Shown one piece after another: positions 54,048 through 64,000 of a stretch of DNA of 64,000 bases (positions within the stretch are counted from its first letter, which is position 1; the number at the start of each line of letters is the position of its first letter). A program made the position numbers and the translations under genes. The notes beneath the pieces are model-generated. The model had not been told where the DNA came from. It was given only the letters and a program-made list of their open reading frames with translations, and made no database searches. This stretch comes from Curtobacterium sp. MCPF17_002 (GTDB lineage: Bacteria > Actinomycetota > Actinomycetes > Actinomycetales > Microbacteriaceae). Location of the stretch: assembly GCF_003234115.2 (NCBI RefSeq), contig NZ_CP126251.1:1240001-1304000 (forward strand), in the 5' to 3' direction.

Positions 54048-54569
54048 GTGACGCAGCAGAACGACGGGCTCGGTGCCCTGGCGGACCGACTCTGGTGCCG
54101 CCTGCGCCTCGACCGGCTGGCCGGCGGTCGGCAGTCCGGCTACGTGATCCGCGAGGACATGCTCGAGCACCCCGACACCGTGCGGTCGTTCCGCTGGATC
54201 CGGTGGCTGCTCGTTGCGGAGACGATCGTCGGCCTCGCGGCGATCGTGGTCGCGGTGCTGCTGACCCGCGCGGGGGAGACGATCCCGTGGGCGGTGTGGT
54301 TCCGGGCGACGGTCGTGCTGCTCATCACCCTGACGCTCTACGTCTTCGCGTGGCGTGCGCAGCTCGGGTACTACTGGGCGTACCAGCGACTGCGGCTCTT
54401 CAGCCGGATCTTCCCGATCGTGACGCTCGTCGTGGCGGCGATCCCGGGCCTCTACCCGTTCTGGATGGTGATCGAGCAGATCGTGTTCTCGCTGCTGATG
54501 GTCGGCATCGGGGACGTGCTCACCACGGACCACATGCGGGCGACGTTCCCGAGGCCGGTGCGGCGGTAG
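54048..54569 (+). CDS. Hypothetical integral membrane protein
   Basis: 173 residues. A soluble N-terminus (about 1-50) is followed by four probable membrane helices (about 52-72, 80-97, 118-135, 138-155) and a short basic end. I see no known motif. Start GTG 54048 from the leaderless spacing; longer frames run back through the repeats. Confidence 0.7.
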   Translation: MTQQNDGLGALADRLWCRLRLDRLAGGRQSGYVIREDMLEHPDTVRSFRWIRWLLVAETIVGLAAIVVAVLLTRAGETIPWAVWFRATVVLLITLTLYVFAWRAQLGYYWAYQRLRLFSRIFPIVTLVVAAIPGLYPFWMVIEQIVFSLLMVGIGDVLTTDHMRATFPRPVRR

Positions 54570-54704
54570 CGGCTGGCGCGGCTCGGGGTGGCGCAGGCGT
54601 GCCCAGTGCTGCTGACCCGGATCGACATCGTCGTCGTTGCACGACAGCGGCCATGTCGCACCGGGCTGTGCGGCACCGGGCCACGCGAGAGCATCGTGGT
54701 GGAC

Positions 54705-55580
54705 ATGACCGACACGACCCTCCCCGGCGGCACGTACCGCCTCGCCGACGACCTCGAGCTCACCCGCGTCGGGTACGGCGCCATGCAGCTGGCTGGCCGC
54801 GGCGTGATGGGGCCGCCCGCCGACCGCGACGAGGCCATCCGCGTCCTCCGCACCGTCGTCGAGCTCGGGATCACCCACATCGACACGTCGGACTACTACG
54901 GTCCCCACGTCACGAACGAGATCATCCGCGAGGCCCTCTACCCCTACCCGGACGGCCTCCACATCGTCACGAAGGTCGGCGCCCGGCGTGACGCCGACGG
55001 CGGATGGCCGCACGCCCGCGAGCCGCACGAGCTCGTCGAGCAGGTGCACGACAACCTGCGGAACCTCGGCCTCGAGCAGCTCGACGTCGTGAACCTCCGC
55101 ATGGGTGGGTTCGACGCGCCGCAGCCGGGCAGCATCGCGCCCCAGGTCGAGGCGCTCGCGGAACTCCAGCAGCAGGGGCTCATCAAGCACCTCGGCCTGT
55201 CCACGGTGGACGCGGAACAGCTCGCCGAAGCGCAGACCATCGCGCCCGTCGTGTGCGTGCAGAACCTGTACAACCTGGCTCGGCGCGAGGACGAGGCCAT
55301 GCTCGAGCTCACGGCCAGCCAGGGCATCGCCTACGTGCCGTACTTCCCGCTCGGTGGCTTCTCACCGATCCAGTCCGGCGCGCTCGACACCGTCGCGGCG
55401 CGGCTCGGTGTGTCCCGGCTGACGGTCGCCCTGGCGTGGCTGCTCCAGCGGTCGCCGAACGTGCTCCTCATCCCGGGGACGTCGTCGGTGGCGCACCTCC
55501 GGGACAACGTCGCCGCGGCGGGCTTCACCCTGCCGGCGGACGCACTCGAGGAACTCGACGCGATCGGCACCGCCGCGTAG
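54705..55580 (+). CDS. Aldo/keto reductase
   Basis: 291 residues. LTRVGYGAMQLAG, HIDTSDYYGPHVTNEIIREAL (catalytic Asp-Tyr), HIVTKVG (Lys; the VTKVGARR element), and IKHLGLSTVDAEQL match the YdhF/IolS-like bacterial AKRs, with LLIPGTSSVAHLRDNVAA forming the cofactor-binding end. NADPH-dependent; substrate unknown. ATG 54705 is supported by GGTGG just upstream. Confidence 0.93.
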   Translation: MTDTTLPGGTYRLADDLELTRVGYGAMQLAGRGVMGPPADRDEAIRVLRTVVELGITHIDTSDYYGPHVTNEIIREALYPYPDGLHIVTKVGARRDADGGWPHAREPHELVEQVHDNLRNLGLEQLDVVNLRMGGFDAPQPGSIAPQVEALAELQQQGLIKHLGLSTVDAEQLAEAQTIAPVVCVQNLYNLARREDEAMLELTASQGIAYVPYFPLGGFSPIQSGALDTVAARLGVSRLTVALAWLLQRSPNVLLIPGTSSVAHLRDNVAAAGFTLPADALEELDAIGTAA

Positions 55581-55588
55581 GGAGTCGG

Positions 55589-57736
<2,148 letters not shown>

Positions 57737-57742
57737 GCCCCC

Positions 57743-57748
57743 ATGCTG
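57743..57748 (-). promoter_or_regulatory. Possible -10 box of the RecQ-like gene
   Basis: Reverse strand CAGCAT, 6 nt (GGGGGC), ATG 57736; leaderless geometry, weak first base. Confidence 0.4.
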
Positions 57749-57790
57749 TCAGGACCGACCGACGAAACGCGCCACGAGCCTCCAGGCTGT

Positions 57791-57835
57791 GGACAAGCCG
57801 GACAAGCCGGACAAGCCGGACAAGCCGGACAAGCC
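57791..57835. repeat. GGACAAGCC, five tandem 9-bp copies
   Basis: Perfect copies followed by GGACG, in the gap between the RecQ-like gene (start side) and the lipoprotein gene (end side). A GCCTCCAG element (57778-57785) adjoins. Confidence 0.95.
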
Positions 57836-57868
57836 GGACGAACGCGACCACCCGCCCCGGGCGACCCG

Positions 57869-59386
57869 CTACTGGTACGTGATCAGCGCCGGCGTCGGCG
57901 ACACGTCCGCCATGGTCTGCTGCGGCGTCAGCATCGGCTGGTCCTCGTCGAAGAAGTTCTTCCAGCCCCAGTGCACCCCGGCCGGCGCATCGGCGTGCAG
58001 TGCCTTCCACGTCGCCTGCTTGTCGGGCTGTGACCCCTGCCCGTCCGCGTGGATGAGGAGATCGAGCTCAGGATGCGGATCGAGCGACGCACGGTCCTGG
58101 ATCATCGACAGCCGGAACTGGTGCAGCACGAGGGCCTTCGGCGGCAGGCCCTTCGACTCCACCAGCGACGCCAACCACGAGGAGACCTCGTTCACTTCTG
58201 ACGCCTGCACGCTCCCGATCTGCTCGAGCGGCACCTGGTCCGCCGTCAACCGCCACTCCGGGTCGAGCGCGAGCCACACGCCGGGCTTCGACAGGAGCTT
58301 CTCGTACCGCTTCGCCTGCGACAGGAAGTCCGAGCGGCCGGGCTGCAGGTCGAGGATCACGGGCATGCCGGCGTCGTGCGCGGCGTCGACGTACGGCTCG
58401 AGCGTCGACACCGGCAACTCGGTCGAGTAGTCCCCGTCCGCTCCGGCGTCACCGGCCGCCACGGTCGCGATGACCTCCATCGCGGGCGTGACCGGTGTCG
58501 CCCGGAGGCCGTCGTACTCCGCGGCCACGGACCGCGCCCGCCGCACGGTCGCCTGCGGGTCCTGCTCGCCGAGCACGCCGAGCGCCGGTGCACCCGGTGC
58601 CCCGTACAGCGCGACGTACCGGTGCCCGTCGAACGGCCGCTGCCCGCCGTGCGGCAGCTGCCATCCGCCCTCGGCCGCGCGGACCGTCCACGCAGGATCA
58701 CGGAGCGCCGCGAACGCCGACCCGACCAGGACCGTCGGGTGGTCCCGCTCCTCGTGCAGGGCGCGCACCACCCCGGACGACGCCGCCGGGTCCGTCACGC
58801 CCTCCGGCATGGTCACCACACGCGCACCGGCGGCCCGCGCGGTCGCCACGACGGCAGCATCCGCGGTCGCGTCCGCCACGACCACCGTGGCCGGCCTGGA
58901 GGCGCGACCCGCCTCCGGTGCGTCGCCACCGTCCGGCGCGTCCCGCTCGGTGACGTCGGTGTCGATCCGGACGTCACCCTCGGTCTGGTACCAGTCCGCT
59001 CCGAGCCGGTGCAGCTCACGAGCGACACCGGTGCTGCTCGTGCCCGTGCTGCTCGTGCCGGTGCCGGTGCCGGTCGTGCCGGTCGTGCCCGTCAGCAGCA
59101 GCGGGACGTGGGCCGCGGCGGCGGCGCTCGCCGCGGTCCGGATCGCGGAGGCGTCGCCCGCCGGAGCGACGACCGCTCCGGGAGCGGTTGCGAAGAGCGC
59201 ACGGCTCGCCCGGAGGGACCGCTCGGCCGGGCCCCGCTCATCGGCGACGGTCACGGTGTCGGCGGACGCCCCCGCGAGCGTGGCGCGGGCGTCCGCCGAG
59301 TGCCCGGACGTGCACCCGACGGCTCCGAACAGCAGCCCGGTGGCCGCGAGTGCGAGGAGGACACGGGAGGTGGGACCGGAACGCAT
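57869..59386 (-). CDS. Putative lipoprotein with cell-surface (cell-wall-binding-like) domains
   Basis: 505 residues. A lipoprotein signal (LLALAATGLLFGAVGC, lipobox GAVGC, Cys25) leads to a domain with repeated 'VVAPAGDASAIRTAASAAAAAHVPLLLTG' and 'ATVVVADATADAAVVATARAAGARVVTMP' units, which resemble cell-wall-binding repeat 2 folds, and a C-terminal barrel-like region (GMPVILDLQPGRSDFLSQAKRYEKLLSKPGVWLALDPEWRL ... ALVLHQFRLSMI). A Thr/Gly/Ser tract (TGTTGTTGTGTGTSSTG, about 100-118) looks like repeat expansion. Function unknown; anchored outside the membrane. Leaderless promoter. Confidence 0.8.
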   Translation of the reverse strand: MRSGPTSRVLLALAATGLLFGAVGCTSGHSADARATLAGASADTVTVADERGPAERSLRASRALFATAPGAVVAPAGDASAIRTAASAAAAAHVPLLLTGTTGTTGTGTGTSSTGTSSTGVARELHRLGADWYQTEGDVRIDTDVTERDAPDGGDAPEAGRASRPATVVVADATADAAVVATARAAGARVVTMPEGVTDPAASSGVVRALHEERDHPTVLVGSAFAALRDPAWTVRAAEGGWQLPHGGQRPFDGHRYVALYGAPGAPALGVLGEQDPQATVRRARSVAAEYDGLRATPVTPAMEVIATVAAGDAGADGDYSTELPVSTLEPYVDAAHDAGMPVILDLQPGRSDFLSQAKRYEKLLSKPGVWLALDPEWRLTADQVPLEQIGSVQASEVNEVSSWLASLVESKGLPPKALVLHQFRLSMIQDRASLDPHPELDLLIHADGQGSQPDKQATWKALHADAPAGVHWGWKNFFDEDQPMLTPQQTMADVSPTPALITYQ

Positions 59387-59392
59387 CGGGCC

Positions 59393-59398
59393 ACCCTA
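59393..59398 (-). promoter_or_regulatory. -10 box, leaderless promoter of the lipoprotein gene
   Basis: Reverse strand TAGGGT, 6 nt (GGCCCG), ATG 59386. Confidence 0.7.
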
Positions 59399-59456
59399 CG
59401 AGCCCTCCGGGGAGGTCCCTGGGAATCCGACGGGTGTCGTCTCGTAGAAGGGAGGC

Positions 59457-60296
59457 ATGCCCGACGACGACCGCCCGCTCATCGGATCGGTGCAGCCGCC
59501 CGAGCTGCACTGCATGACGCTCAACGTCCGGCGCCGTGTCCCGCGGCCGTCGGGCCACCCCGATGCGTGGGAGCGCCGACGGGACGCCGTGGTCGCGCTC
59601 GTCACCTCCGAAGCACCCACCGTCCTCGCCGTCCAGGAGGCGCTGCCCACCCAGGCGGACGACCTCACCGCCGCCCTCGGGTCGCGCTGGGACCCCGTGC
59701 TCGTCGGTCGCGATGCCGACGGCGGCGGCGAGCAGGTCGGGCTGTTCCTGGACCGTCAGCGCCTCGAGGTCCTGGAACGCCGGTCGTGGGCGCTGTCCCG
59801 CACCCCGCACCGTGCGGGGTCGCGGTCGTGGGGCACCGCGTTCCCCCGGCACGTCGTCGGGGCCGTCCTCCGCGACCGCGCCACCGGCGTCCGGTTCACG
59901 GCGCTCGCGACACACCTCGACGTCCTCTCCCCGTGGGCCCGACTGCGGTCCGCGGAGCTCCTCGGACGCATCGTCCGGGAACGCGGCCTGCCCGCCGTCG
60001 TGCTCGCGGACTGGAACAGTCCCGCCGGCTCCGCACCCTGGCGAGCACTCGCGGAGGCGGGCGTCGTCGACAGCTCCAGCCGCGCCTCCAGGCAGATCGG
60101 CGACCACGTCGGGACGTACCCGCACTACGCGACGCCGCGCGTCGGCGGCCGGCGCATCGACGGGGTCCTCGTCACCGCGGACGGGGCCGTCGACCGGGTC
60201 GCGGTGAACGTCCGACGGCCCGGGGGCGTGTGGCCCTCCGACCACGCCGCCGTCCAAGCCGTGGTCGAGTGGACGTCTCGGGAGCGGGCGTCGTGA
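59457..60296 (+). CDS. Endonuclease/exonuclease/phosphatase (EEP) family protein
   Basis: 279 residues. EEP motifs: MTLNVRR near the start, LAVQEAL (metal-binding Glu), LATHLDVLSPWAR, VVLADWNSPAGS (Asp-Trp-Asn) and RIDGVLV ... WPSDHAAV (closing Asp-His). No signal peptide. The family hydrolyses phosphodiesters of nucleic acids, lipids or nucleotides; substrate unknown. AAGGGAGG is 4-5 nt before ATG 59457. Its stop overlaps the next start (GTGA). Confidence 0.9.
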   Translation: MPDDDRPLIGSVQPPELHCMTLNVRRRVPRPSGHPDAWERRRDAVVALVTSEAPTVLAVQEALPTQADDLTAALGSRWDPVLVGRDADGGGEQVGLFLDRQRLEVLERRSWALSRTPHRAGSRSWGTAFPRHVVGAVLRDRATGVRFTALATHLDVLSPWARLRSAELLGRIVRERGLPAVVLADWNSPAGSAPWRALAEAGVVDSSSRASRQIGDHVGTYPHYATPRVGGRRIDGVLVTADGAVDRVAVNVRRPGGVWPSDHAAVQAVVEWTSRERAS

Positions 60297-60874
60297 TCGC
60301 CACGCTCGGGCCGACGTTCCTGCGGCCGACGTTCCTCGTCGCCGACGTGGTGCGAGCCCTGACGCTCGTGAGCCTCGTCGTCGCGACGATCGGGTGGGGC
60401 GGGACCGCGTTCCCCGTGATGGCGCTGTCGCTCCTCGGGGTCGTCGTGCCGCGGATGCTCGGGCTGCGGCCCGCGTTCGACGTGCTCGTGTGCGTGCTCG
60501 TGCTCGTCGCCGGGTGGTCGAGCGTGCTCGAGTGGTACACGTCGCTGTTCCTCTGGGACAAGCTGATCCACGTCGTGCTGACCGGGCTGCTCGCGGCGGT
60601 GCTGTACGTCATCGGAGCCGACCTCCGCGCCGTGCCGGCGCCGTCCGAGGAGCGCCGGGTCGTCGTCGCGCTGCTCGCAGTCTGCGCGGGGCTCGCGGTC
60701 GGGGCGGCGTGGGAGATGGGGGAGTGGCTCGGGCACAACTTCGTCGACTCGGCGATCTACGTCGGGTACGACGACACCATCGGGGACCTGGCGGCGGACG
60801 GTGTCGGCGGGCTGCTCGCCGGGTTCGGGCTGCCGTGGTTGGCGGCGCGACGGACGGTGGTGCGGCCGACGTGA
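60293..60874 (+). CDS. Integral membrane protein (YjdF/DUF2238-like)
   Basis: 193 residues from GTG 60293. Five or six hydrophobic helices; a segment LFLWDKLIHVVLTG and the later EWLGHNFVDSAIYVGYDDTIGDLAADGVGGLLAG carry conserved Asp/His/Glu residues typical of YjdF-like membrane proteins (DK..H and DT..D). Function unknown. Coupled to the EEP gene, so the two may work on a shared membrane-linked substrate. Confidence 0.75.
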   Translation: MIATLGPTFLRPTFLVADVVRALTLVSLVVATIGWGGTAFPVMALSLLGVVVPRMLGLRPAFDVLVCVLVLVAGWSSVLEWYTSLFLWDKLIHVVLTGLLAAVLYVIGADLRAVPAPSEERRVVVALLAVCAGLAVGAAWEMGEWLGHNFVDSAIYVGYDDTIGDLAADGVGGLLAGFGLPWLAARRTVVRPT

Positions 60875-60906
60875 TCCGGGTGTCACGGAGGGGGCAGGGC
60901 GTCCGC

Positions 60907-60912
60907 TATGCT
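60907..60912 (+). promoter_or_regulatory. Predicted -10 box of the tRNA-Pro gene
   Basis: TATGCT, about 70 nt before the mature tRNA 5' end. Confidence 0.5.
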
Positions 60913-60982
60913 GGACCGGTCGCTCGCGCTCCGGTCGGACGCGGGCGAGGATCCTCCGGGATCCTGAGTCCTCCGGGACTCG

Positions 60983-61951
<969 letters not shown>

Positions 61952-61958
61952 GCGGCAG

Positions 61959-61964
61959 ACCCTA
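61959..61964 (-). promoter_or_regulatory. -10 box, near-leaderless promoter of the methyltransferase gene
   Basis: Reverse strand TAGGGT, 7 nt (CTGCCGC), ATG 61951. Confidence 0.6.
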
Positions 61965-62115
61965 CGCCTGGTGCCGCTCACCGTGACTGTTGCGAATTCG
62001 CCTCCACGCAACGTTCCACGACGCAGCGCCTCCTCTCGTCGCAGGATGAGACGAGCGGCACGAAGCCCGCGTTTCGATGGCCGATCCTCGTACGCACACT
62101 CGGTGCTGGGGGTGC

Positions 62116-62421
62116 TTACGTAAGTGGTCGTCGTCGGATCCAGACGTTGACCCACACGTGAGTGAGTCCGGTCGCAGCAAGGCAGATCATCGCCCACCCG
62201 AGGATGCTGTGCCTTGTCGCCACCAAGGAGATTCCGAAGGTGAAGGCGAGCGCGACCAGGAGTGCGCCGAGTGCGAGCATGAGCAGGCTGATCACGGGGC
62301 TGGCGTTCTGGGTGAGTTGTGCGTCACGGACCCAGGTCGGGTTCCGCACACGCCACACGAGGAGTGCGGCGGTGCCGACCAAGATCGCGACGCTCGCCGC
62401 GAGAAGACCTGCTTCAGCCAC
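62116..62421 (-). CDS. Small integral membrane protein
   Basis: 101 residues from GTG 62421. Three membrane helices (about 5-23, 42-65, 72-92) with short loops and a basic end NVWIRRRPLT. No family recognised. Reverse strand TACCAT (62428-62433) is exactly 6 nt before the GTG, supporting the start and a leaderless mRNA. The 164 nt from here to the methyltransferase start hold no feature that I can see. Confidence 0.6.
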   Translation of the reverse strand: MAEAGLLAASVAILVGTAALLVWRVRNPTWVRDAQLTQNASPVISLLMLALGALLVALAFTFGISLVATRHSILGWAMICLAATGLTHVWVNVWIRRRPLT

Positions 62422-62427
62422 GACGCG

Positions 62428-62433
62428 ATGGTA
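62428..62433 (-). promoter_or_regulatory. -10 box, leaderless promoter of the small membrane protein
   Basis: Reverse strand TACCAT, 6 nt (CGCGTC), GTG 62421. Confidence 0.6.
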
Positions 62434-62523
62434 ACTCGACCTGGAACCATGCCCGAAGCGGGCTTCCGAGCCACCGGGCTGCGTACCCGTCAGGGCGGTC
62501 CTTCGTGCGCGGTCTCCGGGCCG

Positions 62524-62628
62524 TCAGCGTCTGAGGAGCTCGACGACCAGTGTCACTGCAGCGATCACGCCTCCGAGCACGAATGCGCAGAGCGTACCCA
62601 GCGGCTGAGCAGGGCTGTCGGACGCCAC
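62524..62628 (-). CDS. Possible 34-residue single-pass membrane peptide
   Basis: From GTG 62628: a polar start (ASDSPAQP) then one hydrophobic helix (LGTLCAFVLGGVIAAVTLVVELL) and two Arg. The hydrophobic composition is unlike chance reading of this GC-rich DNA, but there is no clear ribosome-binding sequence or -10 box, so it may not be translated. Confidence 0.3.
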   Translation of the reverse strand: MASDSPAQPLGTLCAFVLGGVIAAVTLVVELLRR

Positions 62629-62662
62629 CCGAGACCCGGTGGCGGGGGGCTGGTGACTTGCA

Positions 62663-63133
62663 TCATCCAACCGGCAGGCCGAGCCGGTCACGCTCCAGAC
62701 CGGCTCGGAGCGTGTGAAGGAGTGCGCCGACGGCCTCCACCTGATCGTCGTCGACGCTCCGGGCCACGAGTTCGGCAAGGCGGCGACGGAAGGTCACGTC
62801 CGCCGCAGCGACGAGCGCGGCACCCGTGTCAGTCAAGGACACAAGAGTCGATCGTCCGTCTGCGGGATTCGGTCGACGATCGACCCAGCCGCGCGCGGCG
62901 AGTCGATCCACCCCCTTGCTGATCGCCCCGACTCCGGCAGCGAAGTTCGTGGCGACGTCTGCGATCCGCGACTCCGGGTGATCCTGGAAGTAGAGGAGGA
63001 ACTCGTACTGCGTCGCCACGATGCCGTGCTCGCGACGCAGGGTGTCACTCACTGCGTTGTAGAGACGCGTCTCGACGCGAACCAGGTCGTCGAAGAGCTG
63101 CACGAGATCATCGCTTGCCGTTTTGGTTGCCAC
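62663..63133 (-). CDS. MarR family transcriptional regulator
   Basis: 156 residues from GTG 63133. The winged helix is LRREHGIVATQYEFLLYFQDHPESRIADVATNFAAGVGAISKGVDRLAARGWVDRRPNPADGRSTLVSLTDTG, with the DxRS/T wing (DGRST) typical of MarR. The flanking helices form the dimer interface. It is divergent from the alpha/beta hydrolase across a palindromic operator, so it probably represses both genes until a ligand binds. Frames starting farther upstream cross the operator. Confidence 0.9.
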   Translation of the reverse strand: MATKTASDDLVQLFDDLVRVETRLYNAVSDTLRREHGIVATQYEFLLYFQDHPESRIADVATNFAAGVGAISKGVDRLAARGWVDRRPNPADGRSTLVSLTDTGAALVAAADVTFRRRLAELVARSVDDDQVEAVGALLHTLRAGLERDRLGLPVG

Positions 63134-63169
63134 GGCATACAGTCTACCGTTGCATGCCGCGGCAACCAA
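63123..63169. promoter_or_regulatory. MarR operator and divergent promoters
   Basis: TTGGTTGCCACGGCAT (63123-63138) and ATGCCGCGGCAACCAA (63154-63169) are inverted with one mismatch. Between them lie a reverse TAGACT (63141-63146), 7 nt from the marR GTG, and a forward TACCGT (63145-63150) for the hydrolase. The left arm covers the marR start codon. Confidence 0.8.
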
Positions 63170-63191
63170 ACCGCCCGGCGGGAGGAGCACC

Positions 63192-64000
63192 ATGAGCCGA
63201 GAACAACGACAGGCACTCAACGACACGCTTCGGGCAGCGCCGCAGGCCGGCGGGCCGGTGCCCGTCGAACAAATGCGGCAGGGGTTCGCGCGCTTCATGA
63301 GCCAGTTCCCGGTCCCCGAGGGCGTCACGCGAACGCCGATCGAACTCGGCGGACGAGACGCTGTCCGCGTCGAACCGAGCGCTGACGCCCGTCCCGGCAT
63401 CATCCTGTACTTCCACGGTGGATCGTTCTCGCTCGGTTCCCCCGAGACCGCGATGGCGTTGACCGCGCACCTCGTGGAACGCACAGGCGTGCCTGCGGTC
63501 TCGGTCGACTACCGGCTTGCTCCGGAGCACCCGTTCCCGGCGGCCATCAACGACTGCCTGTCCGCGTACCGCGACCTGCTCGATCACGACGTCGTCCCGG
63601 CGAGCATCGTGTTCGCGGGCGATTCCGCAGGAGGGGGCCTCGCGGTGACAACGACCCTCGCCGCCCGGGATGCCGGGCTCCCCGTCCCTGCGGGGATCGT
63701 CGCGTTCTCACCCGGACTGGACCACACGCGTACCGGTGCGTCGATGACGTCGAAGGAGGGCATCGACCCGCTCTTCACCCGCGCCGGGATGGAGCGCACC
63801 GGCGCCCTGTACCTCGACGGTCAAGACCCGGAGCAGCCGCTGCTCGCTCCAGCGGTGCACGCCGACCTCAGGGGGTTCCCGCCGATGCTCCTGCAAGTCG
63901 GGACGAACGAGCTCCTCCTCGACGACGCCGTCCGACTCGCCGACCTGGCACGCGCCGCCGAAACGGACGTCATCCTCGACGTCGTCGCCGGCGTGCCCCA
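63192..64000 (+). CDS. HSL-type alpha/beta hydrolase (esterase), 3' end outside the window
   Basis: 269 residues are seen; no stop before the window end. HGGSFSLGS is the oxyanion-hole HGG motif, VDYRLAPEHPFPAAINDC the usual strand, and VFAGDSAGGGLAV contains the nucleophile Ser (GDSAG). The acid (Asp in GTNELLLDD) is also visible; the His would lie just beyond. It hydrolyses small esters. GGAGGAG is 4 nt before ATG 63192. Control by the adjacent MarR is inferred from the operator. Confidence 0.92.
   Translation, partial: MSREQRQALNDTLRAAPQAGGPVPVEQMRQGFARFMSQFPVPEGVTRTPIELGGRDAVRVEPSADARPGIILYFHGGSFSLGSPETAMALTAHLVERTGVPAVSVDYRLAPEHPFPAAINDCLSAYRDLLDHDVVPASIVFAGDSAGGGLAVTTTLAARDAGLPVPAGIVAFSPGLDHTRTGASMTSKEGIDPLFTRAGMERTGALYLDGQDPEQPLLAPAVHADLRGFPPMLLQVGTNELLLDDAVRLADLARAAETDVILDVVAGVP

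Noticed and set aside
62077..62922. Plus-strand frame across 62077-62922
   Set aside because: No domain, no ribosome-binding sequence, and it lies opposite the membrane protein and marR genes.

Overview
The window is a GC-rich actinobacterial chromosome segment. Gene order (rpsO, pnp, M16 protease, dapB, thyA/folA, dapA, rnj, ftsK, pgsA, pncC, clgR-like, DUF3046, recA, recX, miaB, miaA, dapF, hflX, lexA/LysM, hisC-B-H-A, parA/scpA/scpB/rluB/tyrA/cmk/der) and the protein sequences fit Microbacteriaceae; Curtobacterium or a near relative is my inference, not a measured placement.

Layout. 0-6 kb: tail of an aldo/keto reductase, a HelD/HelR-type RNA-polymerase recycling helicase, a secreted M4 (protealysin-like) protease with its emfourin-type inhibitor, a membrane-anchored GH6 glycosidase, VanZ, and rpsO. 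6-9.5 kb: FMN reductase, a 19-bp hairpin tandem repeat, a small Ser/Thr-rich membrane protein coupled to ApbE, and a coiled-coil lytic transglycosylase. 9.5-26 kb: pnp, PEBP-like protein, TetR regulator with a palindromic operator, M16 protease, lysine/DAP and thymidylate/folate genes, RNase J, and a MacAB-like exporter with Gly/Ala/Ser repeat tracts. 26-40 kb: ftsK-pgsA-pncC-clgR-like, the SOS block recA-recX, tRNA modification (miaB, miaA, hflX), dapF, and divergent lexA/LysM genes under separate SOS boxes. 40-53 kb: histidine genes, SseB protein, then ParA/ScpA/ScpB, a pseudouridine synthase with a very long RGG-type disordered domain, tyrA, cmk and der. 53-61 kb: small exported and membrane proteins, aldo/keto reductase, a RecQ-like helicase with a phosphoribosyltransferase-like tail, a lipoprotein, an EEP-family hydrolase, and tRNA-Pro(GGG). 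61-64 kb: probably accessory DNA (methyltransferase running antisense into the tRNA, small membrane proteins, MarR regulator with a clear operator, and an alpha/beta hydrolase cut by the window end).

The strongest window-wide signal is regulatory. At 18 genes a hexamer with A at position 2 and T at position 6 (mostly TANNNT) lies exactly 6 nt before the ATG/GTG, the geometry of a -10 box for leaderless mRNA; 5 more have 7 nt. This resolves several ambiguous starts (dapB, dapA, ftsK, hflX) and gives internal promoters inside operons (hisB, dapF). The second signal is a set of dispersed palindromes (core GCCTCCAG/CTGGAGGC, and two other families) at gene ends and also inside some coding regions. 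No insertion sequence, prophage or CRISPR array was seen.
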